Shown one piece after another: positions 18,710 through 27,097 of a DNA stretch of 64,000 nt. The stretch is from Bacteroidota bacterium (GTDB lineage: Bacteria > Bacteroidota > Bacteroidia > Chitinophagales > LD1), in the NCBI GenBank assembly GCA_947475165.1, contig CANJLD010000002.1, positions 186,001-250,000 on the forward strand, written 5' to 3'. A model generated the notes under the pieces. It saw only the letters and a list, made by a program, of their open reading frames with translations, ran no database searches and had not been told where the DNA came from. Both the position numbers and the translations under genes were made by a program. How positions within the stretch are numbered: position 1 is the stretch's first letter; each line of letters opens with the position of its first letter.

Positions 18710-19825
18710 TCAGAGAGAAAAAGTGGTGACAACCGGATAGTGGTCAGAGAGTTGCTTGCGAATAGTTTTACAGGAGTTGATTTTTATTCCCGAATCAAAC
18801 AGAGAGTAATCAATTCTGAAAAGGGAAAACTTATTGGCGTAAGTGGTTCCGAAACCTAAACCCTTTTCTACAAATGCGTCCCGTAAGTTTCCCTTTGCCG
18901 TACTATAGGTATACGAAACAGGTACGTCATTAAAATCTCCGCAAACAATTTTTTGTCCTGAATATCCACCCATGCTTTGTGCCACTGCATTTGTTTGAAG
19001 CGAACGTTTGGTGTAGGCGCGCTTCATTTTCCGCATAATATTTTTCAGCGGAACCCAGCGCGTAGTTTGGTTCTCTTCCAACGAATCAATAGTAGCGTAA
19101 TCATCATAGCCGAGGTGAATAGATTGGAAATGCACGTTATAGACCCGCGCTTTTTTTCCGTTAAAATTAATGTCTGTATAAATACAATCGTTGGCAAATG
19201 AATTTTTGAAATCAATGTTACCGGTGTCAACAATCGGAAATTTGGAAAAAGTAGCAACTCCCCATTGCTGATGTAACTCGCCTTTCTTCCAAAGGGTTTG
19301 TTGTAGTTTGCTCTTGGGCAGTTTTCTCAAATCAACGGAAGGGAAAAAATAAACGTAAGTATAACCCAATGAATCGCGCAGGTATTCCAGATTATGGAAG
19401 AGCTGGTTGTTAGTGTAAAATTCCTGTAAGCAAAGCACGTCTGCATTTTCTTTTTTGATGAGTTCCATCATCTCCTCGCGTGTGTCAAGATTTTTACTCC
19501 AGTTATATAAATCAAAATTCTTTACGTTCCAGCTAATCACTTTTATACCTGACTCCTTATTTTCTCCATTAAAGTTTATTGCAAAAGTGGAGTGAATGAA
19601 TTGCCAGGTGAGTACAATTGCTACCAGAGAAATCAATCCAAATCTGTCTCGCTTGTAAATCCAGATAAGCAGGAAAAAAACATTTACAATTAACACTACA
19701 GGAAAAGCAAAACCGATAAATGTAAGCTGCCAGTATTTGCTTGGTTCTATATAAGTGGCCATGCACGAAGCCAGCAACACAATTAGCGCGACTATATTTA
19801 GAACTTTAAAAAATCCGCGCACCAT
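18710..19825 (-). CDS. Membrane-anchored endonuclease/exonuclease/phosphatase (EEP) family protein
   Basis: A 371-residue protein with about three N-terminal membrane segments (residues 5-95) and a C-terminal EEP domain. Catalytic landmarks are SWNVKNFDLY, CLQEFYTN (metal Glu), VYNVHFQS, VCGDFNDVPVS and the final LSDHYPVVTTF with the Asp-His pair. The family includes sphingomyelinases, phosphatases and nucleases; with the domain facing the periplasm a lipid or nucleotide phosphoester is plausible, but unproven. Its ATG overlaps the stop of the rhomboid gene by 1 nt (TAATG), so the two are translationally coupled. Confidence 0.88.
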   Translation of the reverse strand: MVRGFFKVLNIVALIVLLASCMATYIEPSKYWQLTFIGFAFPVVLIVNVFFLLIWIYKRDRFGLISLVAIVLTWQFIHSTFAINFNGENKESGIKVISWNVKNFDLYNWSKNLDTREEMMELIKKENADVLCLQEFYTNNQLFHNLEYLRDSLGYTYVYFFPSVDLRKLPKSKLQQTLWKKGELHQQWGVATFSKFPIVDTGNIDFKNSFANDCIYTDINFNGKKARVYNVHFQSIHLGYDDYATIDSLEENQTTRWVPLKNIMRKMKRAYTKRSLQTNAVAQSMGGYSGQKIVCGDFNDVPVSYTYSTAKGNLRDAFVEKGLGFGTTYANKFSLFRIDYSLFDSGIKINSCKTIRKQLSDHYPVVTTFSL

Positions 19826-20706
19826 TATTTTTTCGAATAATTAAACAGAAAATCTTTTTCCTCCTTTGTTAAGCTGTCATATCCCGAACGCGCAATCTTG
19901 TCTAATATTTCATCTACACGTTGCTGCTCGTTCTTACCAACCGGTTTCTCGGAAGATTTTTTGTAGTCAGTGTTTTTGTAGGCCACTTTTACTTTTGAAC
20001 CGCGATTGAAAATATTTTTAATTTTTTCAATCGGAGGAGGAAGGTTGACTCCGCTCTGCAATAGTTTGATGTAAGAGTAACCCAATAGCGCCCCACCCAA
20101 ATGTGAAAAATACGTGCCGGCTCCGCCCTCAGGCACATCAATTAAATCAACAAGTAATGAAACTATAGCTATGTATTTGATGCTCACTTCACCAACAAAC
20201 ATCAAATTCATTTTATGGTCAGGATGAAGAGCTACCGCTGCAAAAACTATTGCCATAACACTTGCCGAAGCCCCATAAAGCATATTGGCTTCCGCCATCG
20301 GCTTTAGCACCGGTATAAAATGCAATGCGCTGGCATAAATTAACCAGCCGAAAAATCCTCCGGCTATGTAAAGCGGTAAAATTTTCTTCTCTCCGATATA
20401 TAAAATGAAAATTTCTCCAAACCAATATAGCCACAACATATTGAACAGGATATGCAGAAACCTGACATGCATAAACTGATACGTGATGATTGTCCATGGC
20501 TTATGAAGTGAACTGCCCCAACTGCTGTATGCGAATAAATTTTCAGTCAGAAATGTAATTGCGCCAGAACTTTGCGTGAAATAGGAAACAACATTAATGA
20601 GTGCGTAAATCAGAAATACCGCCACATTCACCAATATCAATTTCATTACTATGCTGCCATAGTGAAACTGATGTTTGATGTCATTAGTAATTGAATCGGT
20701 GAGCAT
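19825..20706 (-). CDS. Rhomboid family intramembrane serine protease
   Basis: A 293-residue protein with about six membrane segments and a charged C-terminal tail of roughly 80 residues. The motif HVRFLHILFNMLWLYWFG is in segment 2, the catalytic serine is in YGASASVMAI (the usual GxSG is GASAS, so the residue after Ser is Ala rather than Gly), and the His segment is YFSHLGGALLGY. It follows the 534-residue secreted protein by 3 nt and is coupled to the EEP protein. Confidence 0.9.
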   Translation of the reverse strand: MLTDSITNDIKHQFHYGSIVMKLILVNVAVFLIYALINVVSYFTQSSGAITFLTENLFAYSSWGSSLHKPWTIITYQFMHVRFLHILFNMLWLYWFGEIFILYIGEKKILPLYIAGGFFGWLIYASALHFIPVLKPMAEANMLYGASASVMAIVFAAVALHPDHKMNLMFVGEVSIKYIAIVSLLVDLIDVPEGGAGTYFSHLGGALLGYSYIKLLQSGVNLPPPIEKIKNIFNRGSKVKVAYKNTDYKKSSEKPVGKNEQQRVDEILDKIARSGYDSLTKEEKDFLFNYSKK

Positions 20707-20709
20707 GTT

Positions 20710-22314
20710 CTAATTTATTTTCTCAATTGTGTAACTCAAAAAGTATCGGTCCTTCAATTCAAATTTACTGAACGGGCACGGGTCATCATTTTTTCCTTCT
20801 TGTGGCGAGTTGGTAAAGTGGTCGACCCTGCCTAGTGTGTTGTAAGAATGTAGATTGCTTATTTCTCCATAGTTATCATCTAAGCATCCTTTTAGCAGCA
20901 TGTTCTGAATAGAAAAAATACGGTTCTTGAAAAAACGCTTTGTCTTCTTATCGCACGGTGAGCTGCCATCAAGAATATCTCCTGCCAACAAATCAATTCC
21001 ATCCACTTCCCATCCGCTCATATACACTCTGAAATTTTTCCCACGCGGAACATAAACTGTAAACTCGTTATTCAGCGCCCATTTGTGTTTGTAGGTTTTG
21101 CCTAACCCTTTCGTAAGAATTTTTCCTTTCTTACCATGAAAGTCGTTTAGAAAAATCCAATTGTTCCCCACATTCACAAACAAACGAACTTCAGCTTTCG
21201 AAAGTTTATCGTTGATGTAGCGAAACTTTAAGTGTGTCAATTTTACCTTATAAATATCAACCGGATTCTCATTTGTTACACCTCTTCCTTCATCCCAATA
21301 AAAATAAATGGTGCGCGCATAAATTTCTAAGTCGTTAGCATTTTTAGTGCTCCAGGGAATGAGAATATGCGCATTGGCAGAATCATCATTCATCTCAATC
21401 ATTTCGTATTGCGAAAAACTATCACCCTTGCGTCTTTCTAATTTATACCGCAATTGCGCATTAGTGGACGGACGGGGCAAATCTATCTTTACGGTAAACG
21501 CATAATCTTTACTGCTCATGTTCACGCGCTTTACAAAAGCCGGTGAGTTATACCGGTTGTTCTGCAACGCACCGCCATCGCCACTCGCAAAAATATCTAC
21601 ACGGGTTGCAAATTTTATAGAACTATCTCCAAGAGAAATCTGTTCGGCAAGCGAACGTTTTATAGCTACGAAACGCGGAGGATGAACCTCAGCTTCGCTT
21701 GGCGGATGTCCCCGATCCCAAACATAATTTCCTTCTACATGCACCCAATCGCCAACGCTTGGCCAGTTCCAAATTATGTCGCGCAACTCATGTCCTGCGC
21801 TCGCAAATCCCCCGCTTCTTCCCACATTGTTATCGGTACTAATGGCATTTATACGATTACACATTCCAAGTCCGCACTCCCACTCGCAATGTATTTTTTG
21901 GTCAAGCACGGTGTCATTGCCGTCTTTTGTTTTATAAACCAGATAAGGCAGATAATTTGTGAACCGGTTATCATCGGTTTTGTCGGGAATAATATCAAAA
22001 TCAACATCGTGAGAATAATGATAGAACGGCAAGTCTTCGTGGCTAACGTGAGGGCCATGTCTGCCGTTTACCAAATTGTAAGCAACTCTGCCTTCTAAAA
22101 TAGCGATGTAGTTTCTGTCAACAATAGGCAGCCAGGAAGGAAGAATAACACCGATGTCGTAAAATTCACGCCTCTTTAAAAAGGAGATAGTGTCTTTACA
22201 AGGATTAAACCCTTCTTCGCTTTGTGTGGAATACGGATGATTAGGCAACGGCTGCGAAAACACCGGTGATACAAAAACAAAAAGTAGAGAGAAGAGAAAA
22301 TATTTATTCATCAC
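20710..22314 (-). CDS. Secreted protein of unknown function, 534 residues
   Basis: A signal peptide ends ..SPVFSQ|P (about residue 20). I do not recognise the family with certainty. The mature part is rich in Trp, His and Asp. It contains HYSHDVDFDIIPD (about 93-105), a Cys pair in HCEWECGLG, and the striking block GDWVHVEGNYVWDRGHPPSEAEVHPPRFVA (about 188-217), whose spaced His/Glu residues look like a metal site or active site. The second half is beta-rich and mentions FYVWDE-type strands, followed by VYVPRGKNFRVYMSGWEVDGIDLLAGDILDG. It is the first gene of an apparent operon with the rhomboid and EEP genes. Confidence 0.8.
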   Translation of the reverse strand: MMNKYFLFSLLFVFVSPVFSQPLPNHPYSTQSEEGFNPCKDTISFLKRREFYDIGVILPSWLPIVDRNYIAILEGRVAYNLVNGRHGPHVSHEDLPFYHYSHDVDFDIIPDKTDDNRFTNYLPYLVYKTKDGNDTVLDQKIHCEWECGLGMCNRINAISTDNNVGRSGGFASAGHELRDIIWNWPSVGDWVHVEGNYVWDRGHPPSEAEVHPPRFVAIKRSLAEQISLGDSSIKFATRVDIFASGDGGALQNNRYNSPAFVKRVNMSSKDYAFTVKIDLPRPSTNAQLRYKLERRKGDSFSQYEMIEMNDDSANAHILIPWSTKNANDLEIYARTIYFYWDEGRGVTNENPVDIYKVKLTHLKFRYINDKLSKAEVRLFVNVGNNWIFLNDFHGKKGKILTKGLGKTYKHKWALNNEFTVYVPRGKNFRVYMSGWEVDGIDLLAGDILDGSSPCDKKTKRFFKNRIFSIQNMLLKGCLDDNYGEISNLHSYNTLGRVDHFTNSPQEGKNDDPCPFSKFELKDRYFLSYTIEKIN

Positions 22315-22324
22315 TAAACGCTGT

Positions 22325-22332
22325 CAAAGATA
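22325..22332 (-). promoter_or_regulatory. -7 box TATCTTTG for the 22314-16188 operon
   Basis: On the minus strand TATCTTTG matches TAnnTTTG and ends 10 nt before the ATG at 22314. Confidence 0.5.
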
Positions 22333-22404
22333 AACTTGCCCCTGAAAAAATTTGAAACCTTTTGGTTTGGCAGTCGTAAACAAAAGAACCTAAACGCGTA
22401 GCTT

Positions 22405-22464
22405 ATGATACAAATTGACCCGAAACTGCCTCATTGGCCAGTTGACGATAACACAAATAACTAA
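22405..22464 (+). CDS. Possible 19-residue small ORF in an intergenic gap
   Basis: An ATG-TAA frame encodes MIQIDPKLPHWPVDDNTNN and ends 20 bp before a strong terminator hairpin, in the 212-bp gap between two minus-strand genes. There is no clear ribosome-binding site, and it could equally be a remnant or chance frame. Confidence 0.2.
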   Translation: MIQIDPKLPHWPVDDNTNN

Positions 22465-22484
22465 AAGCTGAAGAGCTGATAACG

Positions 22485-22522
22485 AAAAATCTTCCGGGAG
22501 CGAAAGCTGCTGGGGGATTTTT
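22485..22522. terminator. Bidirectional terminator hairpin with GAAA tetraloop
   Basis: AAAAATCTTCC (22485-22495) pairs with GGGGGATTTTT (22512-22522), with two G-U pairs, and an inner AGC-GAAA-GCT stem-loop. Both strands end in a T run. It lies against the stop codon of the MFS gene and would terminate it on the minus strand. Confidence 0.75.
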
Positions 22523-22526
22523 TGTT

Positions 22527-23801
22527 TTAGGCAATCACCGGTTCTTTCTCCAGCGATTTAGAATTGATAAACAAAATAACAGCTCCAACGAAACAGATAA
22601 ATGCCATTCCCGCCACAGCATATAAAACATTTATGCCTTGATGAAAAAATGGGAGCGTAAAACTGCCGATCAAACATAAACGCAGAAAAACGTTAATCAC
22701 AAAAAATATACTGTTCGCTCGGCCTATTAGGTGATTTGGAATGTGATGAAACAAATAAGTAACGCGCTGAATTCTTATTGCGGCATTGCAGACACCAATT
22801 ATAAAATTGGCAGCAAAGAACAGAAACAATATGTGGTTGAAAGACATGACCAAATACATTGCTCCTGATACAACAGAAAGAAGAATAATTCCGAGCAACG
22901 CATTTTTCTCAGCAAAAATTTTAGTGGTTAAGAAACCCGCCAGCACCGCGCCTAACGAAAAAGCCATATCGCCAAAAGCGTATACATCACCGCCTCTGTG
23001 CAAGAACGAATCGACATACACCGGTTGTATGTAAGTGCCGAAAACAAGTATGGTTAAAAACACCAGCAGCGATGCGTTGCCGAAATGAAAAAGCAAAGGA
23101 TGTTTCTTGAGAAATCCGAAACTAACTTTCATTCGCTCCCGCAAATTACTAGTATCGATTTTCTTTTCTACTACCGGTAGCGATTTAATGCGGTAGATGA
23201 TGATGAAGGCAATCAGATAAGTGATAGCATCTATGGCAAATATTTCGTGAATCTTCCAAGCCCGAAAGGAGAAAGGCAATGAAATATCAAACCCAAAAAA
23301 ATTCATTTGATGATTAACTCCGTTTAAAAGCATGGCGGCAAGTCCACCGGCAATAGTGAAAGTTATTTGTCCCTGAATTTCGAGCAGCGATGTAACGCGA
23401 CCGTAATCCTCTTTTGCAGTTATCTCCTGCGAGAAAGCATAAAGATTCGGGAAGTGAATGTTATAGATAAAGGCAGTAGTGGCAAAAATACCCGCCACCA
23501 AATACCAAGGCAGCGAATCGTTTATAAATCCAATTAGCGTAACAGACGAAAGCATAAACAAACCGGCAAGGTTCATTACCAGAAAAATTCTCTTGCGGCT
23601 GTACCGATCAATCAAAGTGCCGGAATACAAACCCCAGAAAAGCGAAACAGCAGTAATAGCAAAATACGCTTTGCCGAATAATTCTTCGCGGTGAATAACA
23701 CCGGTAAAATACCAGGGAATAGCAAGCATTGAAATTCCCTGCGCTACTCCGCTAATGGAGTTGGCGAGCAGAAGAAGAAATATGGCGCGCGAGTTTTTCA
23801 A
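22527..23801 (-). CDS. MFS transporter
   Basis: A 424-residue integral membrane protein with about twelve segments and a soluble loop in the middle (about residues 195-225). The motif GTLIDRYSRKRIFLVMN after helix 2 is the MFS motif A (GxxxDRxxRR). The family resembles enterobactin/macrolide exporters of the EntS/MefA group, but the substrate cannot be inferred. Single gene with a terminator immediately after it. Confidence 0.88.
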   Translation of the reverse strand: MKNSRAIFLLLLANSISGVAQGISMLAIPWYFTGVIHREELFGKAYFAITAVSLFWGLYSGTLIDRYSRKRIFLVMNLAGLFMLSSVTLIGFINDSLPWYLVAGIFATTAFIYNIHFPNLYAFSQEITAKEDYGRVTSLLEIQGQITFTIAGGLAAMLLNGVNHQMNFFGFDISLPFSFRAWKIHEIFAIDAITYLIAFIIIYRIKSLPVVEKKIDTSNLRERMKVSFGFLKKHPLLFHFGNASLLVFLTILVFGTYIQPVYVDSFLHRGGDVYAFGDMAFSLGAVLAGFLTTKIFAEKNALLGIILLSVVSGAMYLVMSFNHILFLFFAANFIIGVCNAAIRIQRVTYLFHHIPNHLIGRANSIFFVINVFLRLCLIGSFTLPFFHQGINVLYAVAGMAFICFVGAVILFINSKSLEKEPVIA

Positions 23802-23857
23802 TTGCTATTTTCGAAAGCAACGAAACTAAAAGAAAAGATTTCTCACAGACAGCACAG

Positions 23858-24325
23858 ATGAATACAGAAGCAAACCCTATTGATAAAACTATTTACGATA
23901 AACTCTCCAATTTTTGTGCCTATCAGGAGCGATGCGTAAGCGATGTAAAGGAGAAAATGCGCAAGCTGAAAGTTGAAAAGCAAGACTATGATGGCTACAT
24001 AGAAAAACTGAAGGACAGTAATTTTTTGAACGAAGAACGCTTTGTAAAATATTATGTGAGTGCCCACGCAAAAAAGAAATGGGGAAAAACAAAAATGAAA
24101 TCTGCTCTTGGCGCAAAGCGGATTGATTCATCGCTCATTAAAACATATCTGGATGATATGGATGAAGGCGATTACGATGAGCAGATAAAAACCATTGCCG
24201 AGAAGCAATGGAATACCATAAAAGCTAAAACACCGCGCGATAAAAAAACCAAGATGCTTCGATTCTTGCTAAGTAAGGGATATGAGATGAGTAAAGCCTT
24301 GAGTGCGATAAAAGATTTTAAATAG
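23858..24325 (+). CDS. recX: Regulatory protein RecX
   Basis: A 155-residue, Lys-rich helical protein. Three repeated three-helix units typical of RecX are visible: LSNFCAYQERCVSDVKEKMRKL, YIEKLKDSNFLNEERFVKYYV and the C-terminal KMLRFLLSKGYEMSKALSAIKDF. RecX binds RecA filaments and limits recombination and SOS activity. recA is not nearby. Its 3' end overlaps the convergent DUF167 gene by 8 nt. Confidence 0.9.
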   Translation: MNTEANPIDKTIYDKLSNFCAYQERCVSDVKEKMRKLKVEKQDYDGYIEKLKDSNFLNEERFVKYYVSAHAKKKWGKTKMKSALGAKRIDSSLIKTYLDDMDEGDYDEQIKTIAEKQWNTIKAKTPRDKKTKMLRFLLSKGYEMSKALSAIKDFK

Positions 24326-24572
24326 GCAGTTTGCTGTTGATGTAATTCTCCTCCGCATCAATTTCCAATGTTTTAAATGAATTGGTTTCTCCTTTAAGTA
24401 GTAATATTTTTGATTTTGGCAGAGCGAATGCCTCACTTAAATATTCAATCAGATATTTATTCGCCTTGCCCTCTACCGGTTGTGCTTTTATTTTCAGTTT
24501 CAGTGAGCCATCAGCTTCGCGCAGTAATTCGTCTTTATTTGAGCCGGGCTTTACCTTTATTCTCAGCTTCAT
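24318..24572 (-). CDS. DUF167 (YggU) family protein
   Basis: An 84-residue protein with the family pattern MKLRIKVKPGSNKDELLREADGSLKLKIKAQPVEGKANKYLIEYLSE, continuing FALPKSKILLLKGETNSFKTLEID. The family is widespread and small; its function is unknown. Confidence 0.9.
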   Translation of the reverse strand: MKLRIKVKPGSNKDELLREADGSLKLKIKAQPVEGKANKYLIEYLSEAFALPKSKILLLKGETNSFKTLEIDAEENYINSKLPI

Positions 24573-24616
24573 ACTTAACGTCTGTTAAGCGCACAATCTA
24601 CCGCAATTGATTTGAT

Positions 24617-24624
24617 TACATTTG
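24617..24624 (+). promoter_or_regulatory. -7 box TACATTTG before nfu
   Basis: Perfect TAnnTTTG, 18 nt before the ATG at 24643. No clear TTTG at -33. Confidence 0.5.
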
Positions 24625-24642
24625 CCAACTTAATTACTAAAC

Positions 24643-25230
24643 ATGAACGCAACCGACATCATAGAAATTTATACCGAAATGACTCCGAACCCGGAGAGTT
24701 TAAAGTTTGTAACCAGCCGTCACATACTTCCTAATTTTCAACTGGACTTTAAAACAAAAGAATTAGCAGGTGGTTCTGAGTTGGCGAAAGCGCTTTTCGA
24801 AATTCCTTTTGTGGGTGGAGTTTTTATAGCCAATAACTTTATAACCATTACCAAGAAAGCGGAATACGACTGGTTTGAAATTACACCGGAGCTGAAAGAT
24901 GCTATTACAAAATTTCTGCAAAGCGGAAAGAAACCGGTTGATGATTCGCTTCTTCCTAAAGATATTTTGCAGGAACAAAAATCGGAAGCGGCTAACGAAG
25001 ACCCCGAGACAAAAATTAAAGACCTGCTCGAAAAATATGTAAAGCCTGCTGTGCAAATGGATGGCGGACACATCGAATTCAAATCGTTCGAAAATGGCAC
25101 GGTTACACTTTCGCTGCAAGGCTCTTGCAGCAGTTGTCCTTCTTCTACACTTACACTTAAATCGGGTATTGAAGGTTTGCTAAAACGCATGGTACCGGAA
25201 GTAGAAGAGGTGGTTGCCGAAGCAAAATAA
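24643..25230 (+). CDS. Nfu/NifU-type iron-sulfur cluster scaffold protein
   Basis: A 195-residue protein with an N-terminal Nfu_N (Scaffold) domain (EMTPNPESLKFVTSRHILPNF, about residues 8-95), an acidic linker, and a C-terminal NifU domain (about 120-195). The NifU domain carries the cluster-binding GSCSSCPSSTLTLKSGIEGLLK, i.e. the CxxC pair. It is expected to receive and deliver [4Fe-4S] clusters. A single gene followed by a long inverted repeat. Confidence 0.92.
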   Translation: MNATDIIEIYTEMTPNPESLKFVTSRHILPNFQLDFKTKELAGGSELAKALFEIPFVGGVFIANNFITITKKAEYDWFEITPELKDAITKFLQSGKKPVDDSLLPKDILQEQKSEAANEDPETKIKDLLEKYVKPAVQMDGGHIEFKSFENGTVTLSLQGSCSSCPSSTLTLKSGIEGLLKRMVPEVEEVVAEAK

Positions 25231-25231
25231 A

Positions 25232-25335
25232 CCCCTAAATCCCCTAAAGGGGACTTAACAGCCAATACAAAATACAAACAGCCGATGACAAAAATTCACC
25301 GGCTGTTTGTATTTAAGTCCCCTTTAAGGGTAATT
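25232..25335. terminator. Nested inverted repeat / bidirectional terminator between nfu and the next gene
   Basis: An outer pair, CCCCTAAAGGGGACTTAA at 25241-25258 and TTAAGTCCCCTTTAAGGG at 25313-25330, encloses a perfect 15-bp stem (25270-25284 with 25300-25314, core ACAAACAGCCG / CGGCTGTTTGT). The left part CCCCTAAATCCCCTAAAGGGGACTT is a dispersed element type; a relative occurs at 62612-62645 and a fragment at 12954-12967. It separates convergent genes. Confidence 0.75.
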
Positions 25336-25344
25336 TGTTTTATC

Positions 25345-25755
25345 CTACTGTGCGGCTGAAGCAAGCAGTACGGCAGGATAAGCTCTTTCTATACCGTCTT
25401 TGGTAACGGTTTTTATGCGGTAATAAACATCTTTGTTGGCGGAGTAAGGATACCGGTCAATTTGAAGCATATATCCGTTATGGCTTTTTACCTCGGCACA
25501 CGAAATGTATTTGCACTTGCCAAAATAGTTTGGCGTTTCGGCACTGCGCTCTATTATAATATGGTCGTACTGGCTCATGTCTTTAACCAGTATATGCAGT
25601 TTTACTTCACCGGTGCCGCGTTGCACATCTAAAGCTACTTCCTCATCTGCCGACTTAAACGTGTAGGTGTTTTCAACCGTGCCGTTACCTGTGGCAAACA
25701 CGGTTGGAAAACCAATAAGCAGCGATGCGACCAGAGAGAGGAGTATTTTTTTCAT
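25345..25755 (-). CDS. Small secreted protein of unknown function
   Basis: A 136-residue protein with a signal peptide ending ..PTVFA|TG. The mature part is strand-rich (VALDVQRGTGEVKLHILVKDMSQYDHIIIERSAE..), fits a single fibronectin III-like or similar beta-sandwich, and has two Cys (KCKYISCAEV). The frame extends upstream to 25809, but ATG 25755 (MKKILLSLVASLL) gives the proper signal peptide. Confidence 0.7.
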   Translation of the reverse strand: MKKILLSLVASLLIGFPTVFATGNGTVENTYTFKSADEEVALDVQRGTGEVKLHILVKDMSQYDHIIIERSAETPNYFGKCKYISCAEVKSHNGYMLQIDRYPYSANKDVYYRIKTVTKDGIERAYPAVLLASAAQ

Positions 25756-25840
25756 TGCTTGTTTAATTGCGTGTGTAGGTTTACACCATTGTGTAAAATT
25801 TGGTTTCACCCATTCGGGTGAATGTTACATCTTGCGCGTT

Positions 25841-26365
25841 GTGATACCGGTTACCGATAGCATCTTTCTTACAAAGCTTGAGTTGAGCGATGCCGAAACT
25901 ATTAATGCGCACATGCGCGATAAAGAAATTTCGGACAACACGCTGGTGATTCCTTTTCCTTATACCATACAGGATGCGAATACATTTTTGGAAGACACCG
26001 CAATTAAAGAAGAAGAGACCGGTGTGCAGAAAAATTTTGCCATTCGCGATGGCTATGGAGTTTTGATGGGCATTATCGGTATTCATTTCAACTTCGGATT
26101 AGATGCCGGCAAAAGTGAGTTCGGTTACTGGTTGGGCAAGAAGCACTGGAACAAAGGAGTAATGACCACCGTGATTAATAAGTTTTGCGAGGTGGCGAAA
26201 GAGAAATACAAAATGAAAACGCTTGAGGCGTATGTGTTTTACTTTAACGATACTTCGATGCACGTTTTACAAAAGTGCGGCTTTGCCTGCACCAATGATA
26301 CCATCACCCACACCAAGCGCGATGACACTAAGGTGTTGGGGATAGGATTCAGCAAACTACTCTAG
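25841..26365 (+). CDS. GNAT family N-acetyltransferase (RimJ/RimL-like)
   Basis: About 174 residues of the RimJ/RimL branch: LTKLELSDAETINAHMRDKEISDNTLVIPFPYT, then GIIGIHFNF..AGKSEFGYWLGKKHWNKGVMTTVI (acetyl-CoA binding) and MKTLEAYVFYFNDTSMHVLQKCGF. There is no ATG before the domain; GTG 25841 or TTG 25832 are the candidate starts. A degraded -7-like sequence TACATCTTG ends just upstream. The target (ribosomal protein N-terminus, or a small molecule) is unknown. Confidence 0.78.
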   Translation: MIPVTDSIFLTKLELSDAETINAHMRDKEISDNTLVIPFPYTIQDANTFLEDTAIKEEETGVQKNFAIRDGYGVLMGIIGIHFNFGLDAGKSEFGYWLGKKHWNKGVMTTVINKFCEVAKEKYKMKTLEAYVFYFNDTSMHVLQKCGFACTNDTITHTKRDDTKVLGIGFSKLL

Positions 26366-26370
26366 CGTTC

Positions 26371-26423
26371 ATTGCGAGGCTATATGTCCAAGCGTGTGAG
26401 ATTGCTTCGCAGAGCCTCGCAAT
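26371..26423. repeat. Inverted repeat ATTGCGAGGCT...AGCCTCGCAAT
   Basis: Perfect 11-bp arms at 26371-26381 and 26413-26423 with a 31-bp spacer containing GAGATTGCTTCGC. The ATTGCGAGG / GATTGCTTCG wording resembles a dispersed palindromic element seen in many unrelated environmental genomes. Confidence 0.65.
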
Positions 26424-26440
26424 TGATTGATAGTAAAAAC

Positions 26441-26474
26441 AAAACGGGCTCCGAAAAATTCCGGAACCCGTTTT
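26441..26474. terminator. Bidirectional rho-independent terminator
   Basis: AAAACGGG (26441-26448) pairs with CCCGTTTT (26467-26474), with an inner TCCG/CGGA stem. T runs on both strands serve the convergent GNAT and DUF1573 genes. Confidence 0.85.
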
Positions 26475-26497
26475 ATATTCTTAGCTGAAAGTATTTC

Positions 26498-26983
26498 CTA
26501 GTGAGGAGTTACAGCAGCAGGAGTTGGTGTAGTTGTAGGAGCAGGAGTTTTGCCGGCATCCGGGTCGTTTACAGTTCCTGTAATTTTCAAAGTTTCGTTT
26601 GGATTCTTTGCATTAGAAGTAACGGTTACAGTTTTAGTGAACGGACCTACGCGGTTAATATCATAGTGAACCGATATAGAACCTTTTCCACCAGGCAAAA
26701 TTGGCTCGGTAGGGCAAGTAGGAACAGTACAACCGCAAGAACCACGGCAGCTTGAAATAATTAGCGGTGATTTACCGGTGTTGGTGAATTTGAATTCACG
26801 TTTAGAATTGCCTTCGTCCGCCTTGGTAACAGTACCGTAATCAATAGTGGTGTTATCCCACTTAAACTCCGGTGCATTAGGGTCCGGTGCTGTTTGTTCA
26901 GGAGTAGCGGCTGGTGGCGCTGTTTGTGCCATAGCGAACGCTGTTGCTCCTGCAAAACTTAACATCAGAAATAACTTTTTCAT
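26498..26983 (-). CDS. DUF1573 domain secreted protein
   Basis: A 161-residue protein: signal peptide ending ..TAFAMAQ, a Pro/Ala-rich linker, then DUF1573 (about 40-135: FKWDNTTIDYGTVTKADEGNSKREFKFTNTGKSPLIISSCRGSCGCTVPTCP), followed by a Pro/Thr-rich tail. DUF1573 is an ASH/immunoglobulin-like beta domain common in Bacteroidota surface proteins; the CRGSCGCTVPTC cluster is characteristic. Function unknown. Confidence 0.88.
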   Translation of the reverse strand: MKKLFLMLSFAGATAFAMAQTAPPAATPEQTAPDPNAPEFKWDNTTIDYGTVTKADEGNSKREFKFTNTGKSPLIISSCRGSCGCTVPTCPTEPILPGGKGSISVHYDINRVGPFTKTVTVTSNAKNPNETLKITGTVNDPDAGKTPAPTTTPTPAAVTPH

Positions 26984-27032
26984 TGTTGTTGTTTTAGTTT
27001 GGTTAAATAATTTATTGCTGGTTGATTTAAAT

Positions 27033-27062
27033 CAAATGTAATGCCTTTTACCGTTTGCGCAA
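27033..27062 (-). promoter_or_regulatory. Promoter TTGC-N18-TACATTTG for the DUF1573 gene
   Basis: On the minus strand a perfect -7 box TACATTTG (27040-27033) is preceded by TTGC at 27062-27059 with an 18-nt spacer. It is 50 nt upstream of ATG 26983. Confidence 0.6.
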
Positions 27063-27097
27063 TACATTTGCTTAGGGCGTTTAACGTTTTTTACACT

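Noticed and set aside
27063-27070. TACATTTG box on the plus strand
   Set aside because: No TTTG at the right distance and no plus-strand gene follows; it lies beside the minus-strand promoter at 27033-27062 and is probably chance.
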